Source: Xestospongia bergquistia
Lineage: Eukaryota; Porifera; Demospongiae; Haplosclerida; Petrosiidae
DNA length: 64,000 bases
Reading direction: 5' to 3'
Assembly: GCA_963965975.1 (NCBI GenBank)
Contig: OZ014414.1
Span: 2,269,501 to 2,333,500, forward strand
Shown: positions 24,940-36,419 of the stretch, in pieces
Numbering within the stretch: position 1 is the first letter of the stretch
How the letters are laid out: every line of letters begins with the position of its first letter
Translations under genes and position numbers: made by a program
Notes under the pieces: model-generated
The model's input: only the letters and a program-made list of their open reading frames with translations
What the model was told of the DNA's origin: nothing
Databases searched by the model: none

Positions 24940-25180
24940 ATTTTCAAGATAATTTGAATATATATCTATGGAGAAAACTCATAGTTGTACTAGAGTAGTA
25001 TGTTTTGAAGCTTTTTTTGTTTATTGTTATATACTAGATGTCAGTAATAAACTTATGTTTAACAAATCGCTATTAAATATTTGAAAATGGATATTATGGT
25101 TCTTGAACTCACTACTATTAATAGATTCTTCTAATGGTTCTTTGATATCAGTCTACCGTGTTATTGATGACTGTAACTGT
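24940..25180 (+). pseudogene. Second dispersed fibrinogen-like relic
   Basis: Matches the relic near 24250-24370 (ATATATCTATGGAGAAAACT; TTTTTTGTTTATTGTTATAT). At 25126-25185 it also matches 7498-7555 of the intact gene (TCTAATGGTTCTTTGATATC; GACTGTAACTGTGATAG). Confidence 0.55.
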
Positions 25181-25439
25181 GATAGTATGAGTGACTTGTT
25201 TAAAGTAGGCTAATTAAAAAATATAAAAACACAAAGTTAATTATTATAATTGTTGTATAAAAATATTGTAACCTTAAAAAATTGAAATAAAAAATGAAAA
25301 TTAAAAAAAATAAAAATTAAAAAAATTTAAAATAATAATATTTATGTTTTGTACCTTTTTTCAATAATACTCTGCACTTTATTTTCAAAAATTATATATA
25401 CGAGTTACTTAAATTGACTCGGTTATTTTTAATATCAGA
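25181..25439. repeat. A/T low-complexity stretch
   Basis: Poly-A-rich text with many AAATTAAAAA-like words at about 25215-25340. No coding signal. Confidence 0.6.
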
Positions 25440-26169
25440 CAGATTATCAAAACAATATATCTCAATCACCACCATACCTCAGAGTTACATCCACCTATAA
25501 AGGATATTGTTGTAATACTATTGTGATCAGTTATTAATCTGTTTAATATTTATCAGAGTTTAATCAATCTTTTAATATCACTCCTCAACACCAACTATAT
25601 CCTTCAGCACCTTTTAATTTTAGTTATTTATATTTGCTATAAATAACATTTAGTTTTAATGAGATTGTAATAACATTGTTGTTATATAATATCATAGAAA
25701 TGCTTTAAAAAGCATAAAATGATTGTACTATAAATTATACATGTTAATATACATGTTATAGCTAATGAATGACGAAGAAATGTTTTTTTATCCACCACCA
25801 CCACCATGTCAAGTATCCCCCATGGCAGCATAGTGTACAAGGACAAGTTTATCCACCTATAAATAAGAACATGACGACCATTTAATAATTTGTATAAAAC
25901 TTTAATAGATGTTTCTCATCCCTTTTCTCAACAACAACCATATCCTTTAGCAGCCTTGAATGTGAGTTATGTATCTTTGGGATGTAATTTTAACATATGA
26001 TAGTACAATGTTGTAGTTTGCTGAACAACCACATTCAAATGATAAAACCGACTACAGATTTCCCTTATATTGACAATCCTTTGCACAGTTTGTGGTGTTG
26101 GCTTTCTAATCTTAGCTATAAATGTAAGTATGTTATTGTGTCAAATTGATAATTACTATATGTATACAC

Positions 26170-26239
<70 letters not shown>

Positions 26240-26400
26240 ATATGTGTATACATATAGTAATTATCAATTTGCTGTCTTAATGGGATACCCATTGTGTTTG
26301 GGTGTTTTTGTTATGTATATAACATTTATTATTACTATATCTAACACTAAATCTTTAAATAAAAAAATCCCAAAACATTATGACAGCCCCACATGTTGAC
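25440..26400 (+). pseudogene. CD225-like relic D
   Basis: Exon remains are collinear with copy E: 25440-25506 (PPY and HPP codons), 25561-25625, about 25765-25862, 25909-25964 (QQQPYPL) and 26013-26123. The end of helix 1 (GVGFLILAIN) lies before a GTAAGT donor. The first of these exons has lost its donor (AT where GT is expected). The exon at 26013 runs into TGA after a 1-nt change. The last exon survives only as 26270-26345 (resembling MGYPLCLGVFVMYITFII). A palindrome and (TA)n run have replaced the loop exon, including the Gly-Asp motif. Confidence 0.65.
26143..26270. repeat. Perfect 31-bp palindrome arms around a (TA)n core
   Basis: Left arm 26143-26173 (starts AAATTGATAATTACTATATG) and right arm 26240-26270 are exact reverse complements. 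The 66 bases between are almost pure TA. The whole 128 bp can fold as a single hairpin or extrude as a cruciform. Confidence 0.92.
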
Positions 26401-26725
26401 ATAGAACGTTAGTTATAATGAATAATAAGATAGCATAATATAGTCCGAGTATATGCATTGTAGTATAGGAGTTTTTTTATTTATTAATTGTTTACTTTTG
26501 TCCACAAACAAACCTGCTATACTAGCTAGTGTACAAGTAACTGTAGAATAATCTGTATTACTTAAAAGTAAAATCCAATTTAAGTGAAGTCAATAATAAT
26601 TTAAGTATGAATAATTAATAAGATATATCCTAAACATTTGACAAATACTTTAATTTTACCTAATGGTATTTTTTGCTTCTTTTTATTCAGGTTACAATGA
26701 ATATCTAATAAAGATGTTAATAAAC
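26401..26725 (+). pseudogene. Start region of a lost CD225-like gene (relic I)
   Basis: The text from 26401 matches the first exon and intron of copy E (47974 onward) over more than 150 bp (GTTAGTTATAATGAATAATA; AGTCCGAGTATATGCATTG). The start codon has changed: ATAGAAC stands where ATGGAAG is expected. Exon 2 follows at 26691 (GTTACAATGAATATC). Its donor is also lost (AT for GT). No further exons follow. Confidence 0.75.
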
Positions 26726-29206
26726 ATGTTACAGTGAATACAATATATACTGTATAATATATGAATACAGGCACATAGTCAGGTTAAGGTCTTAACAGTT
26801 TGGCAAAATGAACTATTTTTTTGCAAAAGCATGACCAACTATTTCTTAATGTGAAGTTAGAATGTTTGGTATCTGATGCTCACTGTTGAATCTTTATTAA
26901 ACAGAAGCTATAAATTTGGATGTGATATATAAATAGACGTACTTAAGATAACGTTGTGTCATTTTATATTAAGATCTTTGTTACCATTGTTTCATCAATG
27001 GAATGTAGGTCCTATATATTGAGATACTATAAAGCCAAAAATAGTCAAACTCGATATAAATATGACCATATTTTATTTACAGATAGGTAAGAGTTTGATA
27101 GTAGACATGACCTAATCAGTTTTTATAGTTGAAGTGTTTATATACATAAACTGCATAATAATCTAAGAAGGAGCATACACTTAATATACTGTTCATACTA
27201 TTGGTTAGTATCTTAGTATAATAGCAGTTAATGAAATTTACAACATTTTAGTATAGAGTAATAAATGACAACAATTTTACTTGTTAGTGAGATCAGTCGG
27301 TTAGGTAATAATTATATTGTGCATGATTCATTGTGGTTATTTGTTGTCTTTTTAAGTGTATTTATGCACATGTTTTTCCATGTGCATTCATAACTGTGGT
27401 CTTTTCATGACATTGTAGTTTGGCCTATTCCACAGAAGATGGTGACTTTGGTATACTTTTGAAGGCATTGGAGAGTGAGGAAGCAAGAAAGAAATCTCAT
27501 TTATTGCTTTATATCTCTTTCTACAAAATATTTCATTGGTTAGCTACTTTCTCTACAGTAACTGTTGGTCCATCTTGTTGTCTATTCATTCATTTCACTT
27601 CTGTCTTATTCTTTTATAGTTTATGAAGAGAAAGCCAAGGGCATCAGAAGTTAAGCTACACAATTAGTTTGTATCCTTACAGGTTTCTTATAATGACACT
27701 TATAACACAGATAATGAAACAATTAACAACATATTTTGTTAAAGGCCTTGTATGAAAGTGTCCTCAAGACACAATATACAAGATAAACGGAGGATTTTTA
27801 GGGACATGCTTTCTATTTAGAGTGCTGTACCCTTTCCGTCTGTGTTGTTTTTGAGCTGCATGGTGACCACATCAACACTGTGTGTTGAGAGCTTGTCTAA
27901 TTTGATTATAAAAGAGAGGATGACTTTAGGTTGTGGGATGGTGTAAGTATCATGTTGATGAAATTATTAATTTTTATATACAATTGAAAATAGGAGGCTG
28001 CTATTATGTTGTTGTGGCAACCATTACATATACATGGAGTATATGACTATGTACATATAAGATGCCCTACCAGTAGTGATGCTAGTGTTGTCATGGCAAT
28101 GATTTCATGTACATGTAGTATTAAACTATGTTTGATGAAATTATAGCACTCCCTAATGTTGTTGTATTGTCAAGACAATTATTACATATAAACAATTTGT
28201 AAAACTACATGTACTTAACTCAGTATCTTTAATGTCGTGGGGATACATTACCATATGAGGACACCACTCTAATTAAATATAAATCACTAAGGCTTTAAGT
28301 TAAAAGATTCCCGCTGTTATTTGGAGACTCTTCAATAATAAATATGTATTACATAGAAAGATTGACTTGCTCTGTGAATCTGTTGTCATAGCAACCTTAA
28401 AACTGTTAGTAATTAATAATTATTATAATAAAATTACATTTAACCACATAATACAGAGACAGATGTAGTTGTCTTTTGGTCTTAAGAATATCAAAGAAAT
28501 ACTTTTAAGTTGTACTATATAAAAATCTAGCAAACTTGCAGGATGCCTTTATGGAAGTTAAAGTGGCCTGTTTATTTACCAGTTTTGAAAGAAAGAGTAG
28601 ATTACCTATTACCTTTGTGGATTAACATTAACATTTATAAGAAGAAATATATAGCAGAAATGAGTATCTTTGGACAGCTGTTTTTGCTTTTCGTATTTAT
28701 GACAATGGGAGCATTGAACCCTATAGATGCGCTCCACCATTTTCTGATCAATGTGATGTGTTTTATCAGCCCAAGTCAACTATCTAAACTTCAATAATGT
28801 CTCCATTTTGCCACAGTCTGTTTTGATAGGTAGCTTGAAAAAGGTAAAAAAGAGTTGTTGGAGCACCATTAATGAACTTGTTATCTTTGTGAACTGGAAT
28901 TCTTCCAGTTGTTTGCAAGATGGTTTCTTGTTAAACAGAATGTATGCAGTTTGTCTAATGCATCATCAGAAAGGTTATCCTCTCCTTGCAAAAAATAAAC
29001 AAACTCTTCTGCTTTCTTTTGATGTGTTGCAACATGAGAGAGACATAAGACAAAATCAAGATGGTAAGATTTAAGTATAAATTACACATTTTTTCTGCTG
29101 TATTTTACAAATTCTAAGACTCAACTTTTTCAGCAGTTATTATAACTCAATGTATTAAGGGATTACATTTGCAGATAACTTTTGTTTTTTTAAATAGCAG
29201 CACTTG
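26726..29206. other. Long region without a recognisable gene
   Basis: Several open frames occur (27420-27626, 28543-28797, 28808-29074), but none gives a pattern I recognise. The frames at 28543-29074 are adjacent and could be two pieces of one decayed coding sequence. I cannot name it. Confidence 0.3.
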
Positions 29207-29236
29207 TCATCATGTCTTTTTCTTGTATTGATGTAG

Positions 29237-32200
29237 TTGTGTCAGATTGTTGTAACCTTGGATATAAAAAAGCAGTTTATCTTGTATTATATTGTAATTG
29301 TCATTATGTTATCTTCTTGTATATTGATGTAGCTGTGTCAGCTTGTTGTGAACTTGGATATTTAAAAGCATTTAAGACTGGACTAAGTACATTTTGTTTT
29401 GGTCTAACATTTTCATCAGAGCCACAATGTAATAATGAAGCTCAGCAATGTTGTGAATGTTGTCATACTTCATTACGTAAACTTGATGCTGGACAGATTT
29501 GTACTGATGATGGTGTAGGTGGTGCTCAATGCAAAATCATAACCAGAAGATGTTGTGAATATGAAGATAAAAAAGGTAATACTACTCTTTTAGATAATAG
29601 TAAGTTTATTATTAAAAATATATATCTTTTGTGTCTGATCTATTACTCTTGCATAGAACCAGCTTCATTGGTTGAATAAAATTATTTTTCCTATAGTAGC
29701 AACTATAGTACCAACATCAATATCATCAGCTTTGTGTGTACCTACTGTTTCTGTTGTTCAATCATCAGTTTTAACTGTATCACCTACTCTATTAAGACCT
29801 GGTTAGTTTATCTTGTATTATATTGTAATTGTCATTATGTTTCTTCTTGTATTGATCTAGTTGTGTCAGCTTGTTGTGAACTTGGATATAGAAAAGCATT
29901 TGAGACTGGACTAAGTACATTTTGTTTTGGTCTAACATTTTCATTAGAACCACAATGTAATAATGAAGCTCAACAATGTTGTGAATGTTGTTATACTTCA
30001 TTATGTAAACTTGTTGCTGGACAGATTTGTACAGATGATGGTGTAGGTTGTGCTCAATGTAAAATCATAACCAAAAGATGTTGTGGTGAAGATCCTGAGC
30101 CATCAACAACAAAGATATCTATCACTACCACCAGTTATGAATGTATATTATCTTCAAGTGTGACTGTATCACCTACTCCATTAAGACTTGGTTAGTTTAT
30201 CTAGTCAAGTAAGCAATTTGTCCATCTAATAAAGATAGCTTTTGTTGTCCATTTATTATAGTAAACTTACAAAGAGAATGTAAATAAATTGGGCAAACAT
30301 CTCATGAGGCACTGTAGCAATTATAGTGTACTGTTATTTAAAGATGATAAAATTCTAATGATTTCATTTGTTTGTGCTCTTTTTATTAAATTTATATGCA
30401 ACTGTTCCTATAATTTTAAATATAATCATTGGAAATTAATCTGTTCATCCACTAAATAACTGTAGCTATATAAATACAATGTTCATTACTACCAATATGC
30501 ATAATAAGAATTTATTATAATAGCCATACATCGCCTCCATAGAAATAATAAGTCCAATTATTGATAATAGCAATTTTTTACAAAAATATTTTTATATTAT
30601 GCATATCTTTCGTCTCTGTTCTATTACTCTTACATAGAACCAGCTTATGTTATTAGTATTAGTGATGATCAAACAGTTACTAATGGTAGCACAGTTACAA
30701 TAGAGTCTTTGCAGGTGGTACTCCAAGTGTCTTCACCTACGAATGGATGAAAAATCGTATAATTATTCCAGGACAAACAGGATCAGCATTAACAATATCC
30801 AATGTTACTACCAAAGACATTGGAGAATATAAATGTACACCTTCTAACTCAAACGGTAACACAAACAGTTCCTCTAGCATTCTTAGTGTCAATGGTAAGT
30901 TCACAAATACATTTACTCCATTTTACAATCTCTGTTGTTTATTAATCCTTTGTTAGTTCCTCTTGCAATCAATGGATTAGTTCCTCAAACAATTTCTGGA
31001 TTTGTTCCTAGTGCTCCCAATGGATATGTTATTATTCCATTTAATTTTAAAATCAATTTGACTTTATCTGGTGATTTGATAACAATGGTATTAGGTCCTG
31101 TTGATTCAGGAACCTACAATATTACATCTAATAACTTCAATGGAGCTATCGTTGTACTTACACTAACTGTTTATGGTTAGTTTCTCTATAACTATGTCTA
31201 CAATATTGTCGATTTACTATTAATTTCATTTTGCTTAGAACCAGCTTATGCTATTAGTATCAGTGATGATCAAACAGTTATTAATGGTAGCACAGTTACA
31301 ATAGAGTGTATTGCTGGTGGTACTCCAATTGTCTTTACCTATCAATGGATGAAAAATGGTGTAACTATTCCAGAACAAACAGGATCAACATTAACAATAT
31401 CCAGTGTTACTACCAGTGACATTGGAGAATATAAATGTACACCTTCTAACTCAAACGGTAACACAAACAGTTCCTCTAGCATTCTTAGTGTCAATGGTAA
31501 GTTCATTAATACATTTACTTCATTTAACAATCTCTGTTCTTTTTTAATCCTTTGTTAGTTCCTCTTGCAATCAATGGATTAGTTCCTCAAACAATTTCTG
31601 AATTTGTTCCTAGTGCTCCCAATGGATACGTTATTATTCCATTTAATTCTAAAATCAATTTGACTTTATCTGGTGATTTGATAACAATGGTATTAGGTCC
31701 TGTTGATTCAGGAACCTACAATATTATATCTCCTGACTTCAATGGAGCTATTGTTGTACTTACACTAACTGTTAATGGTTATTTTAGTTAGCTGAGATAA
31801 TATTTTGTAAGAATCGTCTTTAACCATAAAACATATCAAGAACAGTAGGACACAAGGTGGCATAGTACTACTGTTCAAGGTAATAGCTTTGCCTCTGATA
31901 ATTATTGATTTTGTTATAATCTGATTTGAGTCACTCAAATCAGGTTAACAAAATGGCATGGTACTACTTGTACAAAAAAATAGCTTTGCCACTGTTGATT
32001 ATTGATTTTGTGATAACCTGATTTGAGTCAATCAAAAACTTTTTCAACACAATTAAAATAAGCTTAGCATCACGAACATCTGTGTAACACAAACAGTTGC
32101 TGTAGCATTCTTAATGTTAATGGTAATTTACTTCATTTAAAAATCTCTTTTGTTGTTCTTATATAAATCTTTGTTAGCTTCCCTTACAATCAGCGAATTA

Positions 32201-33994
32201 TTTCCTCAGACAATTTTTAGTTTAGTTCCTAGTGTTCCCAATGGATACACCATTGCTCCAGCTAATCCTAGAATGAATTTGACTTCATCTGGAGATTTGA
32301 TAACAAAATTATTAGTTTCTATTGACTCAGGAACCTACACTATGACATCTCCTGACTTCAATGGAGCTAGAAATGTACTCATACTAACTGTTCATGGTTA
32401 GTTTAGTTAGCTGAGATACTATTTTGTAAGAACCATCTTTAACCAATAAAGATAAAACATAGCAAGAACAGTAGGACACAAGGTGGCATAGTACTACTGT
32501 TCAAGGTAATAGCTTTGCCACTGATAATTATTGATTTTGTTATAATCTGATTTGAGTCACTTAAATCAGGTTAACAAAATGGCATGATACTACTTGTACA
32601 AGGAAATAGCTTTATCACTGTTGATTATTGATTTTGTGATAACCTGATTTGAATCAATCAAAAACTTTTTCAACACAATTAAAATAAGCTTAGCATCACG
32701 AACATCTGTGTATAGTAACCATGTGCACAGTAGCATCTTATTGAGTTAATCAATTTGTAAAGTAAATATTGATTGATTTTGTGCATTAGTGATACTGGCA
32801 CCGAATGGAGCCCAATATTAGTCATTTAAGTTAGGTATTATTTGACTCTTACTAGAGTGTCACTAATGTCAAACTTGGTGGCATACTATGAATGTTGTAC
32901 TTCACTTAAGAAAAGTATGTTTGTAGTGCAATGAATTGAGTTATACACTAAGTACATAATATTAAATTCTTAGTAATATAGTTACATATTCGTTTAGCCT
33001 ATGAAAATGTCATGTGTCATGGAAGTAGCTTAGTTTTGGACAAATTATTAATTTGTTTTACAGTGTGTACCAGTCAATTTTAGCATTGTTTTAGATCAAA
33101 TGGTATTTATGCATTGTGTATGTGTAGTGTGCCCATTTCAAGATTTTAAGCTATTGTTGTGTGTGTCTATTGAGAGAGATGAATGAATTAACCTATATAC
33201 AGTAACCACCATCACACATAGCAGCTAATGAACATTATTACTTTTACCACTAATGGTTTGAATTATTATCATTTGTAAACTTCATTGGTTGAATAAAATT
33301 ATTTTTCCTATAGTAACAACTATAGTACCAACATCAATATCATCAGCTTTGTGTGTACCTACTGTTTCTGTTGTTCAATCATCAGTTTTAACTATATCAC
33401 CAACTCCATTAAGACCTGGTTAGTTTATCTTGTATTACATTGTAATTGTCATTATGCTACCTTCTTGTATTGATGTAGCTGTGTCAGATTGTTGTGAACT
33501 TGGAAAAGCATTTGAAACTGGATTAAGTACATTTTATTTTGGTCTAACATTTTCATCAGGGCCACAATGTAATAATGAAGCTCAGCAATGTTGTGAATGT
33601 TGTCATACTTCATTACGTAAACTTGATGCTAGACAGAATTGTACAGATGATGGTGTAGGTTGTGCTCAATGTAAAATCATAACTAAAAGATGTTGTGGTG
33701 AAGATCCTGAGCCATCAACAACTAAAATATCTATTACTACCACAAGTTATGAATGTATACTGTTGACAAGTGTAGAGGCTACAATGACTAAACCAGTAAC
33801 CAGCAACTACTGGATCAGAGGACACTACTACTTTATCTCTAAGACCATCAATACCTGATACTCTAACTACTACAACTACTGAACCAGTGGATACTACAAC
33901 TTTAGTTCCAAGACCAACAGTACCTGATACTCTAACTACCACAGCTACTGAACCAGTGGATACAACTACTTTAGCTCCAACACAACGACAATAG
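29237..33994 (+). CDS. Modular secreted protein with anaphylatoxin/fibulin-like and Ig-like modules
   Basis: Exons, almost all symmetrical phase 1-1: 29237-29273 (truncated module), 29333-29575 (anaphylatoxin-like 1), 29697-29801 (Ser/Thr/Pro linker), 29861-30190 (module 2 plus linker), 30638-30894 (Ig A1), 30957-31175 (Ig B1), 31239-31496 (Ig A2), 31559-31777 (Ig B2), 32178-32396 (Ig B3), 33314-33418 (linker), 33479 onward (module 3), then a Thr/Pro-rich tail. The Cys modules read ACCELG, then CNNEAQQCCECC, CKIITKRCC, as in fibulin anaphylatoxin-like repeats. Ig A2 keeps its core (TIECIAGG, YQWMKNG, GEYKC). Ig A1 has a 1-nt loss, and its first Cys codon is TCT. The tail needs a frame change near 33800. 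The 5' end with a signal peptide was not found. It is probably extracellular matrix or a recognition protein; one product or several is unclear. Confidence 0.7.
31778..32720 (+). repeat. Tandem duplication of a 0.6-kb Ig-exon-plus-intron unit
   Basis: The intron text after Ig B2 (about 31790-32090; for example AGGACACAAGGTGGCATAGT) recurs after Ig B3 (about 32405-32712) with few differences. The preceding Ig B exons are also copies. The unit is about 615 bp, so the exon and its downstream intron were duplicated together. Confidence 0.85.
33800..33990 (+). repeat. Minisatellite coding for a Thr/Pro mucin-like tail
   Basis: A unit of about 66-69 bp is repeated nearly three times (ACTGAACCAGTGGATAC; CCTGATACTCTAACTAC). 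Read from about 33803 it gives repeats of TEPVDTTTL and PDTLTTT, ending at TAG 33992-33994. The frame is one base off from the Cys module upstream. Confidence 0.8.
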
Positions 33995-34165
33995 TAATAA
34001 TAATAACGATAGCTTAACAACTACTGACTAAAAGCACTAAAAGCATGCGGTATTTATATCGATACATGACGTAATGATGATGTAAATCATGTAATAATAC
34101 ACAATAATGAATATATAATTAATAATATAGGTTTCAAGATTTATCAAGTTATTTAGTATATCACA
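33970..34165 (+). repeat. Duplicated segment, copy 1 (3' flank of the Ig/anaphylatoxin gene)
   Basis: Shared with 35975-36180. Both carry ACAATAGTAATAATAAT, AAAAGCATGCGGTATTTATA, TCGATACATGACGT and a run ending AGTATATCACA. Copy 2 lies inside the integrase element. Confidence 0.85.
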
Positions 34166-35315
34166 CTTTTATTGGCTGTTCTCTCATTCTTGTATTGTGG
34201 TGTATTTGCTAATAGCACCAGGAGTAATGATGAAGTCATTGACATTAAAGTTTATCCTCCAATTCTCAAATGCAATCATAGTTTTTCAATTTCCATAAAA
34301 GAAGTGTTAAAGCCAATATATTGTTCTGACATATCGAATAAATGTCATAATAACTTTGAAGTTAATGATAAACTATATAAACAATTACAAGCAATTTCCC
34401 TGTCAATAAAGATTTTCAACTCTACATTCTGTCATTGTTCTTAGATCTTTACTGAAAACAGTTGAATCAATTTGATTTATAAACAGTCATTCTGATAATA
34501 CAATACAAATCAATATACTTAATAAAAATAATAATTAATAATCGATTGCAATAACCATAATAATAGATAATATGTAGGTGACTAAACATTCCTGCTTTTA
34601 ATGCATATTTAATTATATGGCCTGATTTACAAAAAGGCCACTTCTGGCATGACCTAATAACATGTTAAAAGGGACTACAGTTAAAATATTTTTAAAAAAA
34701 TGTATACATACAGTTGCTGTATAAACACGACTATTTATGGTAACTATATGTATGCATAGTTGTTTTTGAGGTGTTTTAACAAAGGTCCCTTTTCACAAAT
34801 CTTATCACAAAAATTTTGATAGAACTGGTCCCTTGATTAAACCCTGATTACAACAATAGTCTGATTTGTATCATCTGAGACAAATCTGTATTGTTTTAGA
34901 CTGTCTAGCTTATCCTATATCATTAAAGATTTGTGGCAATTGGTCCTTCACCTTCCATTAGATTAAACCACTCTGTATTGCTCAGATGATGGTCTTCTTT
35001 CTTGGTTAACAACTTGTAATGCTTTGTTTATTGTTACCTCTGTTTTTAAATTAAACTGTTGCCATGTTATAGAATTAGTTAAAACTATTTAAAGAGTGTA
35101 TACAATATACATTGGATATGATTGTGCTGATAAAAGTATAATCATGAAAAATCATCATCATGATGCAATGTCATCACAATAGAAACTACAAAAACAGATA
35201 ATAACAATAACAACAGCAATAGCAACAATAGTGGTAATATAATGGCTGTCTACATGTAATCATTGGACTTGATTAATAAACTGACCATGTATGCAAATTA
35301 TTTTAAAAACGCACC
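34166..35315. other. Intergenic; one small Cys-containing frame
   Basis: A frame at 34172-34444 encodes 90 residues with several Cys and an N-terminal hydrophobic stretch (AVLSFLYCGVF), but it has no ATG. It could be an exon of a small secreted protein. I do not recognise it. The rest shows nothing. Confidence 0.3.
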
Positions 35316-35637
35316 TGTCACGGCAAATTTGTTCCTAGTTAAAAGTGGACCTAGGTCCAATTTTTGCATGCAAAATTTGGACCTAGGTCCAATTTATGCA
35401 AGTTAAATTTGGACCTAGGACCAAATTTTGCTGCTTAATTTGGACTTATACTGCAAAATTTGTTCCTAGAGATAGGTCCACTTTTTGCAACAAAATTTGG
35501 ACCTAGGTCTACTTTTGGCAGCAAGACTTGGTCCCAAGTCCAATTTGATCTGATTATAATAAGATTTAGCGTTTAATCTAAATAAAGTCAGTACAAGTTA
35601 TGTAATTATAGGTTATATTATATAGGTAATGCTACAA

Positions 35638-35907
35638 TTAAATAAGAGTTTTTATACAAGTGTCACATATCCATGATATGTGCCTCTTGGTCTGCCAAAT
35701 GACACTTGGGACTTCAACACAATCTTCATGATACCATTCTTTGCAGTCTTTGCACTCAATCATTCTACCCTCTTCTGGTTGACAACACTTGCAGTACACT
35801 CCGAATTTCATATCAGCAACATATTGGTTTGCGTTCTTTTTTTGCTTCTGGCAAGGGAAAGGGGTAATTGTCTTATTTTCAAGACAGTGATAAAGGTGGT
35901 CCCTCAA
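35638..35907 (-). CDS. PHD finger exon of the integrase element
   Basis: A 89-residue frame. The PHD zinc finger covers roughly residues 38-84: VYCKCCQPEEGRMIECKDC, then EWYHEDC, then WICDTC. All C4HC3 ligands are present. It is the last coding part in the element's orientation and probably forms the C-terminus of the transposase, where it could bind histone tails. It is intact while the integrase upstream is broken. Confidence 0.75.
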   Translation of the reverse strand: MRDHLYHCLENKTITPFPCQKQKKNANQYVADMKFGVYCKCCQPEEGRMIECKDCKEWYHEDCVEVPSVIWQTKRHISWICDTCIKTLI

Positions 35908-35974
35908 TTGATGTTAAATGTAGGTTATTTGTGTGGTGACCGAGTGAAGAATTATAGAACCGGCTATTGTACAA

Positions 35975-36180
35975 CTAACAACCGACCCAATGACAATAGT
36001 AATAATAATGATAACTATAACAACTGTAGCAAATAATACAACTAATGACAACTCATGACAACTGACAAAATACTAAAAGCATGCGGTATTTATATCGATA
36101 CATGACGTCATAATACACAATAATGAATATATAATTATACATGTAGGTTCAATGTTTATCAAGTTACCTAGTATATCACA
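35975..36180 (+). repeat. Duplicated segment, copy 2 (inside the integrase element)
   Basis: See 33970-34165. It lies between the PHD exon and the integrase exons of the minus-strand element. It contains a perfect CRE-like TGACGTCA at 36103-36110 where copy 1 has TGACGTAA. Confidence 0.85.
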
Positions 36181-36419
36181 ATTTGTGTTGGGGTTTGCCC
36201 ACCACAAAGGGATGTGGCAAAAGCCTATGAAAAACCCCACAATCACTTGTAACATGTTGTAGATGAACTGGCTGAAAACGCACAGTTATTTCAGGTTGGT
36301 CTGTGAACAGCATTGCTGCAATCTGTGCCTTGGCTCTAAATGATAGTCTAGTACATCACATAGAGTCAAATATATCAACAGTTGTGACAGGACAGCCAAT
36401 ATTACTAGCAGTTACCCAG

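Noticed and set aside
26070-26399. 109-residue frame with a run of Ile-Tyr
   Set aside because: The centre is the TA microsatellite and palindrome. Only the ends are CD225-like relic exons, separated by what used to be an intron.
27420-29074. Three moderate open frames
   Set aside because: Two of the three lack an ATG start, none has splice support or a recognisable pattern; kept only as an unresolved region.
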